The notes under the pieces were generated by a model. That model had not been told where the DNA came from. It saw only the letters and a program-made list of their open reading frames with translations, and did no database searches. The translations under genes and the position numbers were made by a program. Of a DNA stretch of 64,000 bases, positions 46,957 to 56,714 are shown one piece after another. This stretch comes from Helicobacter pullorum NCTC 12824 (GTDB lineage: Bacteria > Campylobacterota > Campylobacteria > Campylobacterales > Helicobacteraceae): the NCBI RefSeq assembly GCF_017979475.1, contig NZ_JAERIT010000006.1:1-64000 (forward strand). The letters run 5' to 3'. The first letter of the stretch is position 1, and each line of letters opens with the position of its first letter.

Positions 46957-48027
46957 ATGGGATTAATCGGTTCAATTCTAGTTTTAGCCTTTTTGGTTTT
47001 TTTCCATGAATTAGGGCATTTCTTAGCTGCAAAATTTTTTGGAGTGAAAGTAGAAGCCTTTAGCATAGGCTTTGGGAGTCAAAAACTCTGGAAAAAACAA
47101 ATCGGCGAGACAGAATATTCCTTGCGACCTATTCCACTTGGCGGTTTTGTTCAGCTCAAAGGGCAAAGCGATATAGACCCAAAAAATCGTAATTATGATA
47201 ACGATAGCCTATATGGGATTGCAGGATATAAAAGATTGATTATCTTGGCTGCTGGTTCTTTTTTCAATCTTCTTTTAGCTTTTTTGCTTTATATTGCCAT
47301 TGCCCTAATAGGACAAAATGAATTAGCCCCCGTTATAGGTAAAGTTCAAGAAAATAGCCCTGCAAGCCTTGCAAACCTAAAAGCCGGAGATGAAATCACC
47401 TCAATTAATGGAGAAAATATTCGCACTTGGAATGCTCTTAATGAAACAATTGCCGCTTCGCAAGGGAATTTAGAAATTACATTTTTACGCGACAATCAAG
47501 AGCATACCACCACCTTAACACCCAAAATTGGCACAAGCAAGAATCTTTTTGGAGAAACAATCACACGCCCACTCATTGGGATTGTCGCTGCTAATGAATT
47601 AAGGATTGTTTCTTATTCACTCACAGAAAGTATCCCTTATGCGTTTTTTCAAACTCTACAAGCTGGGACTTTAATTTTGCAAGGTTTGGAAAAAATGATT
47701 ATGGGAGTTGTGCCTCTTAGCGAAGTAGGCGGAGTTGTATCCATTGTCTCTATCACCAAAAAAGCAACCGAGCTAGGAATTGTTACTCTTTTTACCTTTA
47801 CTGCTTTGATTTCGGTGAATCTTGGTATTTTAAACCTCTTGCCTATCCCTGCATTAGATGGCGGACACATCGTTTTTACCCTCTATGAAATGATTACCAA
47901 AAAAATTCCAAGCCTTAATACCCTTTATCGCCTAACAATTGCTGGTTGGGTTTTTTTGTTTGGACTTATGGGGCTTGGGTTGTATAATGATATGATTCGG
48001 ATTATGAATGGCACAATGCCTTTTTAA
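46957..48027 (+). CDS. rseP: Site-2 protease RseP
   Basis: 356 residues. Zinc motif HELGH (near 20-24) in the first helix, a PDZ domain (about 115-190: PASLANLKAGDEITSINGE), and LPIPALDGGHIVFTLYE with the third zinc ligand. It cuts membrane-bound regulators or signal peptides within the membrane. Sixteen bases after pgsA. Confidence 0.94.
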   Translation: MGLIGSILVLAFLVFFHELGHFLAAKFFGVKVEAFSIGFGSQKLWKKQIGETEYSLRPIPLGGFVQLKGQSDIDPKNRNYDNDSLYGIAGYKRLIILAAGSFFNLLLAFLLYIAIALIGQNELAPVIGKVQENSPASLANLKAGDEITSINGENIRTWNALNETIAASQGNLEITFLRDNQEHTTTLTPKIGTSKNLFGETITRPLIGIVAANELRIVSYSLTESIPYAFFQTLQAGTLILQGLEKMIMGVVPLSEVGGVVSIVSITKKATELGIVTLFTFTALISVNLGILNLLPIPALDGGHIVFTLYEMITKKIPSLNTLYRLTIAGWVFLFGLMGLGLYNDMIRIMNGTMPF

Positions 48028-48036
48028 AGGAATTTT

Positions 48037-48708
48037 ATGAATCGCTTTCAAGAAAACCTCATCAATGCAATTGACAAAATAGAAAAAGCTAGAATCTCTG
48101 TGGATAGACACCGAATCATAAGGCTTGTAGCAGTGAGCAAGTATGTAAGCCACCAAGAAATCCAAGCTCTCTATGAATGCGGACAAAGAGCCTTTGGAGA
48201 AAACAAAGTGCAAGATCTATCTTATAAATCCCAAACCTTAGAATCTCTACCCTTAGAGTGGCATTTCATAGGAAATCTCCAAAGCAATAAAATCAATGCC
48301 TTATTAAAACTCAAACCTTTTATGTTTCATAGTTTGCACTCCCTCTCTCTTGCTAATGAACTTCAAAAACGATTAGAGAGGGAAAACCTCACACTAAAAA
48401 CGCTTCTACAAATCAATAGTGCAAAAGAAACCACAAAAAGTGGATTTGATCCAGAATCTGCCTATGAATCTTATCTTCAGATTCAAGAAACCTGCCCTAA
48501 TATCAAGCTTTGTGGATTAATGAGTATCGGAGCACACACACAAGATACCAAAATTATCCAAAATAGTTTTGAGCTAACTTCAAAAATCTATGAAAAACTC
48601 CAAAAAAATGGTGCAAATATCTTAAGCATGGGAATGAGTGGAGATTTTGAACTTGCTATCAAATGCGGAAGTAACTGCGTAAGACTTGGGAGCACCCTCT
48701 TTAAATAA
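48037..48708 (+). CDS. YggS-type PLP homeostasis protein
   Basis: 223 residues, fold-type III PLP barrel. LVAVSKYVSHQEI has the PLP-binding Lys; FGENKVQDL, WHFIGNLQSNKI, GLMSIGAHTQD and LSMGMSGDFELAIKCGSNCVRLG are family motifs. Buffers free pyridoxal phosphate. Nine bases after rseP. Confidence 0.93.
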   Translation: MNRFQENLINAIDKIEKARISVDRHRIIRLVAVSKYVSHQEIQALYECGQRAFGENKVQDLSYKSQTLESLPLEWHFIGNLQSNKINALLKLKPFMFHSLHSLSLANELQKRLERENLTLKTLLQINSAKETTKSGFDPESAYESYLQIQETCPNIKLCGLMSIGAHTQDTKIIQNSFELTSKIYEKLQKNGANILSMGMSGDFELAIKCGSNCVRLGSTLFK

Positions 48709-48956
48709 AATCTCATTTCAATGCAACCTTTCTATACAACAATATAAAAACAACTTCAAAATCTAGGAGGCTTAAGATTACCAAACCTATTAGCCCCCAA
48801 ATATAAATCCCAACTTTCCTACAACAAAAACCTTCCAAATCTCTTTATATCGCTGCAAGATATATAGGCATTCATAATCCTTTTTTCAACGCATATTATT
48901 TCTATGGTTGCTTTAAAGTTTTTGTTTGTCAAAATGCGTATAGATTCTTGAGGTAT

Positions 48957-49727
48957 CTATTTGCCTAATAGCTCTTTTGTGAAGGCACTAAGGCTTTCTT
49001 GCAAATCTTTCCCTTCTTTCACGCTTTGGGCTATCATTCTCACAAAAGCACTCCCAACAATCACAATAGGCACAATCCCCCTTAGTGCATCAATCTGCTC
49101 CCTACTTTGTATCCCAAATCCCAAAGCAATAGGCTTTGTAGTGTGTTTTTTGACTTTTGCTATATATTCCAAAAGCCTAGAATCAATTTGAGTTTCATTG
49201 CCTGTAATTCCATTTCTTGCTACTACATAAATAAAGCTTCCTGTGGCTTTATCAAGCTTTTCCATTCGCTTAGAATTTGTGTATGGGGCAATAAGTGCGA
49301 TATTTTCTAATCCATATTGCTTGCTCAATCCAAAAAGATTCTCATCATTTTGCAAAGATAAATCCGGCACAATAAGCCCAAAAACACCGCACTCTTTTGC
49401 CCTTTTTAAAAATCTCTCCATGCCATAAGCAAACAAAATATTCCCATAAGTCATAATCAAAATTTTAGTTGAGAGATTTCTATCCACAAACGCCCTCTTA
49501 AGTTGCACCAAAAATTCAAATCCCAAATCCGTATTAAAGCCTTTTTGGAGAGATTCTTCACAAGCATTTGCAATTGCTACACCATCCGCATTAGGATCCG
49601 AAAAAGGGAATTGCACTTCCAAATACTCTGCCCCACACTCTGCTATTCCAAGTGCTGCCTCCAAACTTCCTTCCAAGCTAGGAAATCCAGCGACAATATG
49701 CCCCATTAGCTGTATTTTTTGCTCCAT
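48957..49727 (-). CDS. trpA: Tryptophan synthase alpha subunit
   Basis: 256 residues. Catalytic Glu in EYLEVQFPFSDPNADG and Asp of FSDP; VVARNGITG and ALGFGIQSREQI hold the indole glycerol phosphate. Lies four bases after trpB on the minus strand, away from trpE. Confidence 0.95.
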   Translation of the reverse strand: MEQKIQLMGHIVAGFPSLEGSLEAALGIAECGAEYLEVQFPFSDPNADGVAIANACEESLQKGFNTDLGFEFLVQLKRAFVDRNLSTKILIMTYGNILFAYGMERFLKRAKECGVFGLIVPDLSLQNDENLFGLSKQYGLENIALIAPYTNSKRMEKLDKATGSFIYVVARNGITGNETQIDSRLLEYIAKVKKHTTKPIALGFGIQSREQIDALRGIVPIVIVGSAFVRMIAQSVKEGKDLQESLSAFTKELLGK

Positions 49728-49730
49728 TAT

Positions 49731-50996
49731 CTACCCTTTCATCTCAACAATCTCATTTTGCAAAAACTCACACCAACGATCCTTTTGCAAGGCTTTTGCA
49801 GTGATAAAAATATCCTTATCCCCACGTCCTGAAACATTGATAATGATTTTTTTATTCTTCACTTTTTTGGCAATTTTCAATGCTCCAGAAAGTGCGTGGC
49901 TTGATTCTAAAGCAGCAATGATTCCTTCATTTTTAGCAAAAAACTTCAAAGCTTCCAATGCCTCATCATCGCTACTAGAGCCAAACTCTACCCTCCCAAT
50001 CTCTTTTAAATGTGCTAATTGTGGTCCAATCCCAGCATAATCAAGCCCAGCAGAAATCGAATAAGTTTCCAATAAATTTCCATATTCATCACTCAAAAAA
50101 TAGCTTTTATAGCCTTGTGCGATTCCAAGATGAGCTTCTTTGTTGCCCATTCTTATGGCATTTTCTCCAATTCTGCTTCCTTTCCCCCCTGCTTCAATCC
50201 CCACTAAATGCACTTCCTCATCTTTTAGATAATGGCTGAAAAATCCCATCGCATTGCTTCCTCCTCCCACACAAGCCACCATAATATCCGGATTCCCTTT
50301 GAAAAACTTTTGAGTTTGCTTCTTTAGCTCCTTGCTAATCACACTTTGAAACTCCCTTACAATATCTGGGTAAGGATAAGGACCTAATGCACTCCCAAGC
50401 ACATAAAAAGTATTTTTACAATCTTTACTCCACTCTCTTAATGCCTCATTCACCGCATCTTTTAATGTCTGTGAGCCACTCTCTACACTCACAACCTTTG
50501 CCCCCAAAAGCTCCATATTAAAAACATTAGGAAATTGTCGTTTGACATCTCTACTACCCATAAAAATCACACATTCTAAACCAAGCTTTGCACATGCAGC
50601 ACTTACAGCAAGCCCATGCTGTCCAGCTCCTGTTTCTGCAATGATTCTTTTTTTGCCCATTTTTTTAGCCAACAGCACTTGCCCTATGGCATTATTAATC
50701 TTATGTGCTCCCGTGTTTGCTAGCCCTTCAAACTTCAAATAAATTTCATTACCCAAAATCTTGCTTACATTTTTTGCATAAATTAACGGAGTAGGACGTC
50801 CTACAAACTCTGCTAAAAGCCTTTTAAACTCGCTTTTAAATTCATTAGAATCCAAAATACTATGGTATGCCTTTTCTAATTCATCTAACGCAGGATACAA
50901 AATTTCAGGGACATATTGCCCACCAAATGAGTGAGTATGCTTTGTCTCTTTTCCAAAAAATCCTTTTTTAGATTCCACAAATATTTTCTTTTTCAT
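49731..50996 (-). CDS. trpB: Tryptophan synthase beta subunit
   Basis: 421 residues from ATG 50996; a longer frame to 51047 has no better ribosome site and the extra residues are not family-like. The PLP Lys is in GAHKINNA, the glycine loop is CVGGGSNAMG, and the catalytic ETGAGQHG is present. Divergent from trpE with about 120 bases between starts. Confidence 0.93.
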   Translation of the reverse strand: MKKKIFVESKKGFFGKETKHTHSFGGQYVPEILYPALDELEKAYHSILDSNEFKSEFKRLLAEFVGRPTPLIYAKNVSKILGNEIYLKFEGLANTGAHKINNAIGQVLLAKKMGKKRIIAETGAGQHGLAVSAACAKLGLECVIFMGSRDVKRQFPNVFNMELLGAKVVSVESGSQTLKDAVNEALREWSKDCKNTFYVLGSALGPYPYPDIVREFQSVISKELKKQTQKFFKGNPDIMVACVGGGSNAMGFFSHYLKDEEVHLVGIEAGGKGSRIGENAIRMGNKEAHLGIAQGYKSYFLSDEYGNLLETYSISAGLDYAGIGPQLAHLKEIGRVEFGSSSDDEALEALKFFAKNEGIIAALESSHALSGALKIAKKVKNKKIIINVSGRGDKDIFITAKALQKDRWCEFLQNEIVEMKG

Positions 50997-51117
50997 TGCC
51001 ACTTCTTTATGTGCTAAAATTTTTAGCATTATACCCCAAGTAATCAAATTTATTTTTAAAAAAATCCATAGTATAATCCTATCTTTAAATTTTAAAATTA
51101 ATTTTATGAGAGAGTTT
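50997..51117. promoter_or_regulatory. Divergent trpBA / trpE-GD-CF promoter region
   Basis: 121 AT-rich bases between the two trp units. A plus-strand TATAAT at about 51073 could drive trpE. I see no Trp-codon leader peptide, attenuator or clear TrpR operator. Confidence 0.5.
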
Positions 51118-52575
51118 ATGTTTAAGTTTTTAAATCCAAAACAAAAAGGCTACCCAGCTTCTTTAGAGTTTCGCAAGATTCCAGCATCAAAAATCACTCC
51201 TTTGATATTGTGTGAATCTTTCAATGCTCCTGTATTGCTAGAATCTGCGTTTTTAAAAACCGGCAAAGGGCGTTTCTCAATTTTAATCTTAAAAGAAGCT
51301 TTTAGAGTTACACAAGAAAATCAAAAAATCTCTTTAATTAATGAAGACTTGAACCATACTTTTAAAGATAGCCAAAACTTTTTGCAAATTTTAGAAACTT
51401 TAAGAAACCTCGCTCCAACACCACAAAATCTTCCACAAGATTTGCCCTTACCACTTGGAGGTGTCGGATATTTGGGGTATGAATTTTTTAGCCAAATAGA
51501 ATCTATTCAATTCAAAAACCCCTCTCTTTATGATTGCTATGATAATGCCTTTATTTTTGGACGGGATTTTGCTATTTTTGATCATTTCTACGAATCTCTT
51601 TATCTCATTAGCGTTACCTATCAAGATGAATGTGAATCCCATAATTTAAATCAGCGTTTAGAACGGATTATCCAAAAACTAGAAAATCTCCAACCCACGC
51701 AAGAATCCTCCAAAAACTATACTTCAGAAATTATCTCAAAAGACAAGCAATCCTACTACACACACATGGTTACCACCCTCAAAGAAGAAATTTACAAAGG
51801 CAACCTTCTACAATGTGTGCCAAGTCAAAGTATGCAAATAAAAAGCAATTTACCACCTCTTAAAGCTTATATGAATCTCCGCACTAACAATCCAAGCCCT
51901 TATATGTATTATTATAATTTTGGGCATTTCCAAATCATAGGAAGCTCCCCTGAAGTCCTTATAAAGCTAGAAAGTCTTGATGAAAAAACAGCCAAACTTA
52001 CGCTTAGACCTATTGCTGGAACGCGTAAAAGAGGTATGAATGAAATTGAAGATTCTCGCTTAGAAGAAGAATTAATCCACAATGAAAAGGAAAATGCCGA
52101 ACATTTAATGCTTTTGGATTTAGGACGCAATGATATTGGCAAAGTCGCAATAGGCGGGAGTGTAAAAGTTACTCAAGAAAAAGTTATCGAAAAATACGCC
52201 AAAGTAATGCACCTAGTTTCTGAAGTAGAAGGCATTATGGATTTACAAACCCACAAAAAAGATGATGCACTCCTAGCAGCATTCCCTGCAGGAACAGTAA
52301 GTGGAGCGCCAAAGATTCAAGCTATCAAAACCATCGAATCCCTAGAAGAACATAAAAGAGGAATTTATGCAGGGGCTATTGGGTATTTTACACAAAGCGG
52401 GGATATGAACTTTGCTATTGCTATTAGAACAGCAATCTATCAAAATGGCATTTATTATTTACAAGCAGGGGCTGGGATTGTTTATGATTCTATCCCCAAA
52501 GAAGAATATTTAGAAACCAAAAACAAAATGCTTTCTTTAGTAGAAGCCATTATGGGAGAAAACAATGGAAAATAA
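51118..52575 (+). CDS. trpE: Anthranilate synthase component I
   Basis: 485 residues from ATG 51118 (GAGAG five bases upstream); an in-frame ATG at 51106 is possible. Chorismate-binding fold: SPEVLIKLE, LRPIAGTRKRG, ELIHNEKENAEHLMLLDLGRNDIG, AAFPAGTVSGAPKIQAI and QAGAGIVYDSIPKEEY. Makes anthranilate with ammonia from TrpG. Confidence 0.95.
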   Translation: MFKFLNPKQKGYPASLEFRKIPASKITPLILCESFNAPVLLESAFLKTGKGRFSILILKEAFRVTQENQKISLINEDLNHTFKDSQNFLQILETLRNLAPTPQNLPQDLPLPLGGVGYLGYEFFSQIESIQFKNPSLYDCYDNAFIFGRDFAIFDHFYESLYLISVTYQDECESHNLNQRLERIIQKLENLQPTQESSKNYTSEIISKDKQSYYTHMVTTLKEEIYKGNLLQCVPSQSMQIKSNLPPLKAYMNLRTNNPSPYMYYYNFGHFQIIGSSPEVLIKLESLDEKTAKLTLRPIAGTRKRGMNEIEDSRLEEELIHNEKENAEHLMLLDLGRNDIGKVAIGGSVKVTQEKVIEKYAKVMHLVSEVEGIMDLQTHKKDDALLAAFPAGTVSGAPKIQAIKTIESLEEHKRGIYAGAIGYFTQSGDMNFAIAIRTAIYQNGIYYLQAGAGIVYDSIPKEEYLETKNKMLSLVEAIMGENNGK

Positions 52576-52596
52576 CCTCATCACAAAAGAGACACT

Positions 52597-54219
52597 ATGA
52601 TTATTTTAATTGACAATTACGATTCCTTTACCTATAATATTTATCAAGCTTTTAGTCAATTTAACTACCCTATCAAAGTTTTACGCAATGACAAAACCAC
52701 GCTCAAAGAAATAGAATCCCTAAACCCAAGTTATATCATCATAGGACCCGGACCAAAATCCCCCAAAGAAGCTGGGATTAGCATTGAAATTGTGCAGAAT
52801 TTCAAAGGAATCTATCCTATTTTGGGAATCTGTCTTGGACATCAAGCAATTTTGAGTGCTTTTGGAGTAGAAATCAAAAATGCTAAAAATATCGTGCATG
52901 GCAAGGTTGAACCCCTTATTCACAATGGCAAAGGAATCTTCCGCCACATTAGCCCAAAAACCCCTATTGCTCGTTACCATTCCCTTGTGGGTAAGAAAGA
53001 AGAGATTCCAGAATGCTTTTTGATTAGCGGAATGAGTGAAGATGGCGAAGTTATGGCAGTGGAACACAAACAATACCATTTAGTAGGTTTGCAATTCCAC
53101 CCAGAATCCATTGGAACCAAAGAAGGCATTAAAATGCTCCTTAACTTCCTGCATTACACAAGAGAACCAATCCCTACAAAAGATTATCTCAAAAAAGTTT
53201 TGCACCAAAAATCTCTCAATTTTCAAGAAAGCTACAATCTAATGGACGAACTCACAGAGGGGAATCTCAGTGATGCACAAATAGGAAGTATCCTTACAAG
53301 CTTAGAAATTAAGGGCATTGATGAATATGAACTAGCAGGTTTTGCTTCTGTACTCAAAAAAAAGGCTGTGAAAATTGACTTAAAAGATAGCCTAACAATG
53401 CGTTTTGATATGGTGGGCACAGGTGGAAGTAATGCTAAAACTTTCAATGTCTCTACCACTTCTGCACTGCTTTTGGCTTCACAAGCCAAAAAAAATAATT
53501 TTGGAATTATCAAACATGGCAACAAAGCCATTACCTCCAAAAGCGGTTCAGCAGACTTACTTAATGCACTTGGAATTAATGTAAATATGGATTTTGAAAA
53601 CATTAAGCAAATTTATAAGAATCTCCATATCACTTTTCTTTTTGCACAAAAATTCCATTCTGCAATGCGATTTGCCGCTAATGCACGCTCTTCACTCGGA
53701 TTTAAAACCGCTTTTAATCTCATTGGTCCCCTAAGCAATCCAAGCCCCATAACTCACCAGCTCATCGGTGTTTTTGATAAATCCTACACAGAAATTATGG
53801 CAAAGGCTTTAGCAATTTTGGGAGTTAAGCGCGCAATGGTTGTTAGCGGACTTGATGGCTATGATGAAATCTCTCTTTGTGCGCCCACACAAATTACAGA
53901 ATTACACAATGGCGACATCAAAACTTATATTTTTAACCCCATTGAAGTGGGACTAGATTTCGTCCATCATTCTTTACTTCAAGGTGGAGATAGTCAAGAA
54001 AACTTACAAATTACCTTAGATATTTTCAATGCCAAACCTTCTCCAAAACTCGATTTAGTGGCACTCAATATGGGAGCTGCACTCTACCTTTGCAACCAAG
54101 CACAAAGTATTCAAGATGGCTTTTTTAGGGCAAAAGAAATTATCCAAAGCAAAGAAGTTTTTGAAACCATAGAATCCTTTAAAACTCTAAGTCACCAACG
54201 CTTAGAAGGCTTACAATGA
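52597..54219 (+). CDS. trpD: TrpGD fusion: anthranilate synthase amidotransferase plus phosphoribosyltransferase
   Basis: 540 residues. N-terminal glutaminase (1-190): IIGPGPKSPKEAG, nucleophile Cys in GICLGHQAIL, and His-Glu in LQFHPESIGT. C-terminal phosphoribosyltransferase (about 200-540): VGTGGSNAKTFNVSTTSALL, KHGNKAITSKSGSADLLNALG, HSAMRFAANARSSLGFKTAFNLIGPL. Overlaps trpCF by four bases. Confidence 0.95.
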   Translation: MIILIDNYDSFTYNIYQAFSQFNYPIKVLRNDKTTLKEIESLNPSYIIIGPGPKSPKEAGISIEIVQNFKGIYPILGICLGHQAILSAFGVEIKNAKNIVHGKVEPLIHNGKGIFRHISPKTPIARYHSLVGKKEEIPECFLISGMSEDGEVMAVEHKQYHLVGLQFHPESIGTKEGIKMLLNFLHYTREPIPTKDYLKKVLHQKSLNFQESYNLMDELTEGNLSDAQIGSILTSLEIKGIDEYELAGFASVLKKKAVKIDLKDSLTMRFDMVGTGGSNAKTFNVSTTSALLLASQAKKNNFGIIKHGNKAITSKSGSADLLNALGINVNMDFENIKQIYKNLHITFLFAQKFHSAMRFAANARSSLGFKTAFNLIGPLSNPSPITHQLIGVFDKSYTEIMAKALAILGVKRAMVVSGLDGYDEISLCAPTQITELHNGDIKTYIFNPIEVGLDFVHHSLLQGGDSQENLQITLDIFNAKPSPKLDLVALNMGAALYLCNQAQSIQDGFFRAKEIIQSKEVFETIESFKTLSHQRLEGLQ

Positions 54220-55724
54220 TTCCTACAATCTTAAAAAATATTTTAGACAAAAAAGCCAAACATCCCATTTTAAAAGCCACAAGAGATACTCCACTCACTC
54301 CGCCAAACCTTGATTTTCCTATCATCATCGCAGAAATCAAAAGAGCAAGCCCCTCAGCTGGAAGTATCGGAAAAATAGAAAACCCCAAAGATTTAGCAAA
54401 TTCTTATTTAAAAGGCGGTGCGAGTGCCATTTCTATTTTGTGTGAAGAGGATTTTTTCAAAGGCAGTTTAGAGGATTTGCATCAAGTCAAGCAATCCTAT
54501 CCAAATGCCACCATTTTACGCAAAGATTTTATTACCAAAATAGAACAAATCCAAGAATCTTATGATTTTGGTGCAGATATGGTACTATTAATTGCGGCAG
54601 TTTTCATCGGGGAAAATAACGAAAATGGTGGTTTTTCTAGGCTAAAATCTCTCTATGAAGAATCGCTAAAGCTTGGTTTAACCCCTCTTATTGAAGTGCA
54701 TAATCAAGCAGAAATTGATTTCATCACCCCTCTAAAAGCAATGCTTATTGGGATTAATTCACGCAATTTACACACTTTTAAAATCAATAAAATTCAAGCC
54801 TACAACCTCTTAAAATATTTAAAAACCACCAACCCGCAAAGCAAAACCATTTTTGAATCTTCTATTGAATGCAGTTTTGATGGATTTGTCATAGGAAATA
54901 TCGGATTTGATGGAATCTTGTGCGGAAGCTATCTTGTGCGAGATTCTAACCCTACACAAACTCTAAAATCACTAAAAGATTCAATGATTTGTGGCAAAAA
55001 CTCTCCTAATGCTTTTTATAGCAATGCTTTTGAGCTTTTAAATTCGCCACAAGGCTTTTTGAAAATCTGCGGAATTACCTCCAAAGAAGATGCTCTAATG
55101 TGTGCAAATACCCTAGAATCAACTCTCCAAAATCACACACCCAACGATTCAAGTCCCAAAAAACTCGCTGCACTAGGATTTATCCTAGCCAAAGATTCTC
55201 CAAGATTTATAACCCCACAAGCCATAGAAGAGATTTCTAATGCCCTCAAATCTCACCCAAAAATACTCAAAATAGGCGTGGTAAAAGAAGATGAAAAAAT
55301 GCTACAACAAGCCATCAACCTCTATAAAAAAGGGATCATTGATGCCTTGCAACTCCATGGAGTAAAACAACAAAACTTCGCAAAAATAGATTTAAAAAAT
55401 GCGGATTTTTCTTTTTATGAAGTATGGAATATTGCAGAATCTGAAGATTTAGGGGACTTCATTAGCCCCTTTGTTTTATTAGATTCAAAAAGCCAGCTAG
55501 GGGGAGGAAGTGGGAAAAGCATTAAACCAGAAGTATTAAAATCCCTCAAAGAAAAAGTAAATGACTATCTTTGTGTTGCTGGTGGAATCTGTGCAGATAA
55601 TGTTATCCCCCTAAAAAATATCGGTGCAAAAATGCTAGATATAAACTCTAGCATAGAATCCAAAATAGGCAAAAAAGATTCACAGAAATTACAAACCTTA
55701 CTCCATTTGTATTTTTCATCATAA
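54216..55724 (+). CDS. trpC: TrpCF fusion: indole-glycerol-phosphate synthase plus phosphoribosylanthranilate isomerase
   Basis: 502 residues. N-terminal IGPS barrel (1-255): IIAEIKRASPSAGSI, GASAISILCEEDFF, ILRKDFI, GINSRNLHTF. C-terminal PRAI barrel from about 285: LKICGITSKEDALMC (catalytic Cys), ALQLHGVKQQ, SQLGGGSGKSI and VAGGICADNV. Both domains look intact. Confidence 0.94.
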   Translation: MIPTILKNILDKKAKHPILKATRDTPLTPPNLDFPIIIAEIKRASPSAGSIGKIENPKDLANSYLKGGASAISILCEEDFFKGSLEDLHQVKQSYPNATILRKDFITKIEQIQESYDFGADMVLLIAAVFIGENNENGGFSRLKSLYEESLKLGLTPLIEVHNQAEIDFITPLKAMLIGINSRNLHTFKINKIQAYNLLKYLKTTNPQSKTIFESSIECSFDGFVIGNIGFDGILCGSYLVRDSNPTQTLKSLKDSMICGKNSPNAFYSNAFELLNSPQGFLKICGITSKEDALMCANTLESTLQNHTPNDSSPKKLAALGFILAKDSPRFITPQAIEEISNALKSHPKILKIGVVKEDEKMLQQAINLYKKGIIDALQLHGVKQQNFAKIDLKNADFSFYEVWNIAESEDLGDFISPFVLLDSKSQLGGGSGKSIKPEVLKSLKEKVNDYLCVAGGICADNVIPLKNIGAKMLDINSSIESKIGKKDSQKLQTLLHLYFSS

Positions 55725-55820
55725 ATCAACTCGCCTAAAATTTATGGGATTTTTTCAATATTTTTAAAATTATGCTAGAATTACGCATTTTAGTTTTGAC
55801 TTAAAAAGGTTAGTATTCCA

Positions 55821-56069
55821 ATGAAAACCTTAACACTTGCAAGCATTTATGAGATTCAAGGTCATCGCCATGAAGCCGCTGAAATTTACAAAACTATTTT
55901 GCAAGAAAACCCTGAAAATATCGAAGCAAAGATTGCCCTAAAAAGACTTACAAGCAATCGAAAAAATTATGGAAAAGCCAATGAAGAAATGCTAAATTTC
56001 TTTATTAGCATGGATTCACAAATCGAATACAATGAATTTGAAAGGTGGTTATTGAAACTATGGAATTAA
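55821..56069 (+). CDS. Small TPR-like protein
   Basis: 82 residues. LASIYEIQGHRHEAAEIYKTILQENPENIEAKIALKRL is one TPR-like helix pair with the typical A/Y/P spacing. In H. pylori the genes upstream of arsR (HP0168, HP0167) occupy the same places. Function unknown. Its end overlaps the next gene's start by ten bases. Confidence 0.7.
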   Translation: MKTLTLASIYEIQGHRHEAAEIYKTILQENPENIEAKIALKRLTSNRKNYGKANEEMLNFFISMDSQIEYNEFERWLLKLWN

Positions 56070-56479
56070 AAGAAGCGATTTTACAGACTTTAGCCGAGAT
56101 TGACGCCTCACAAACACAAACTAATTTACCCAATCAAATTAATCCTCCACAACAAGAAACCAAACAAGAAAGGGAAGCACTTTTGGATATTTTACCCACA
56201 GAAGAAAATCTCCACAAAAATTCACTAGATTCTCAAAACCCTTATGAAAGAAAAATAGAAAAGCTAGATCTTAAAAATACAGAAGAATTAAAACAAATTC
56301 TCATCAAACAATACAAAGAAGAAGAAAGATTCCTCAATGCAATGCAAGAGCGAATCCTCGTTCTTTTTGAAGGGTTACAATCTCCAAACAACAGAAATAT
56401 CGAAGATAAGGTTGATATGATTCTAAATTTTTTGGAATTCACTTTAGCCATTATTGACGAAAAAAAGAATCAAAAATGA
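56060..56479 (+). CDS. CiaD-like/HP0167-like protein
   Basis: 139 residues from ATG 56060, with AGGTGG 11 bases upstream; a GTG at 56045 is the alternative. Acidic and Gln/Asn-rich, with a conserved-looking C-terminus (RFLNAMQERILVLFEGLQSP...ILNFLEFTLAIID) that recalls the C. jejuni CiaD-like family. Assignment rests on memory of the family, not a search. Role in Helicobacter unknown. Confidence 0.6.
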   Translation: MELKEAILQTLAEIDASQTQTNLPNQINPPQQETKQEREALLDILPTEENLHKNSLDSQNPYERKIEKLDLKNTEELKQILIKQYKEEERFLNAMQERILVLFEGLQSPNNRNIEDKVDMILNFLEFTLAIIDEKKNQK

Positions 56480-56518
56480 AAAAAATTTTTTCATTTACTT
56501 TTGATTTACTATATTGTT

Positions 56519-56714
56519 TTATAATTTCATTGTCTCAAGCGGGATGGCTTGAGATACAAATGTTCCGCACAACATTGGTTAGAGTTTTTCATCCGTTTCT
56601 CCTTTGTGAAGAGAGTTTATTTTTAATTAGAGATATTTATTCTAGTGGGTGTTTTCCTAAATTTTTAATTACCCCCCTAAAATACCCAATCCTCCTTTTT
56701 GTAAGGAAAACACC
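56519..56714 (+). ncRNA. Structured 5' leader of arsR with sequestered ribosome site
   Basis: After a -10 TATAAT (56519-56524) the predicted transcript opens with hairpin 1 (TCTCAAGC/GCTTGAGA, 56533-56554) and hairpin 2 (AATGTT/AACATT around CCGCAC, 56559-56576). GCGG at the end of stem 1 could pair with CCGC of loop 2. At the 3' end GGTGTTTTCCT (56648-56658) is fully complementary to AGGAAAACACC (56704-56714), which contains the arsR ribosome site and touches the ATG. A regulatory leader is plausible. Confidence 0.55.

Noticed and set aside
48709-48956. Possible gene or small RNA between yggS and trpA
   Set aside because: No open frame above a few codons, no clear hairpin with a T tract; treated as ordinary spacer.
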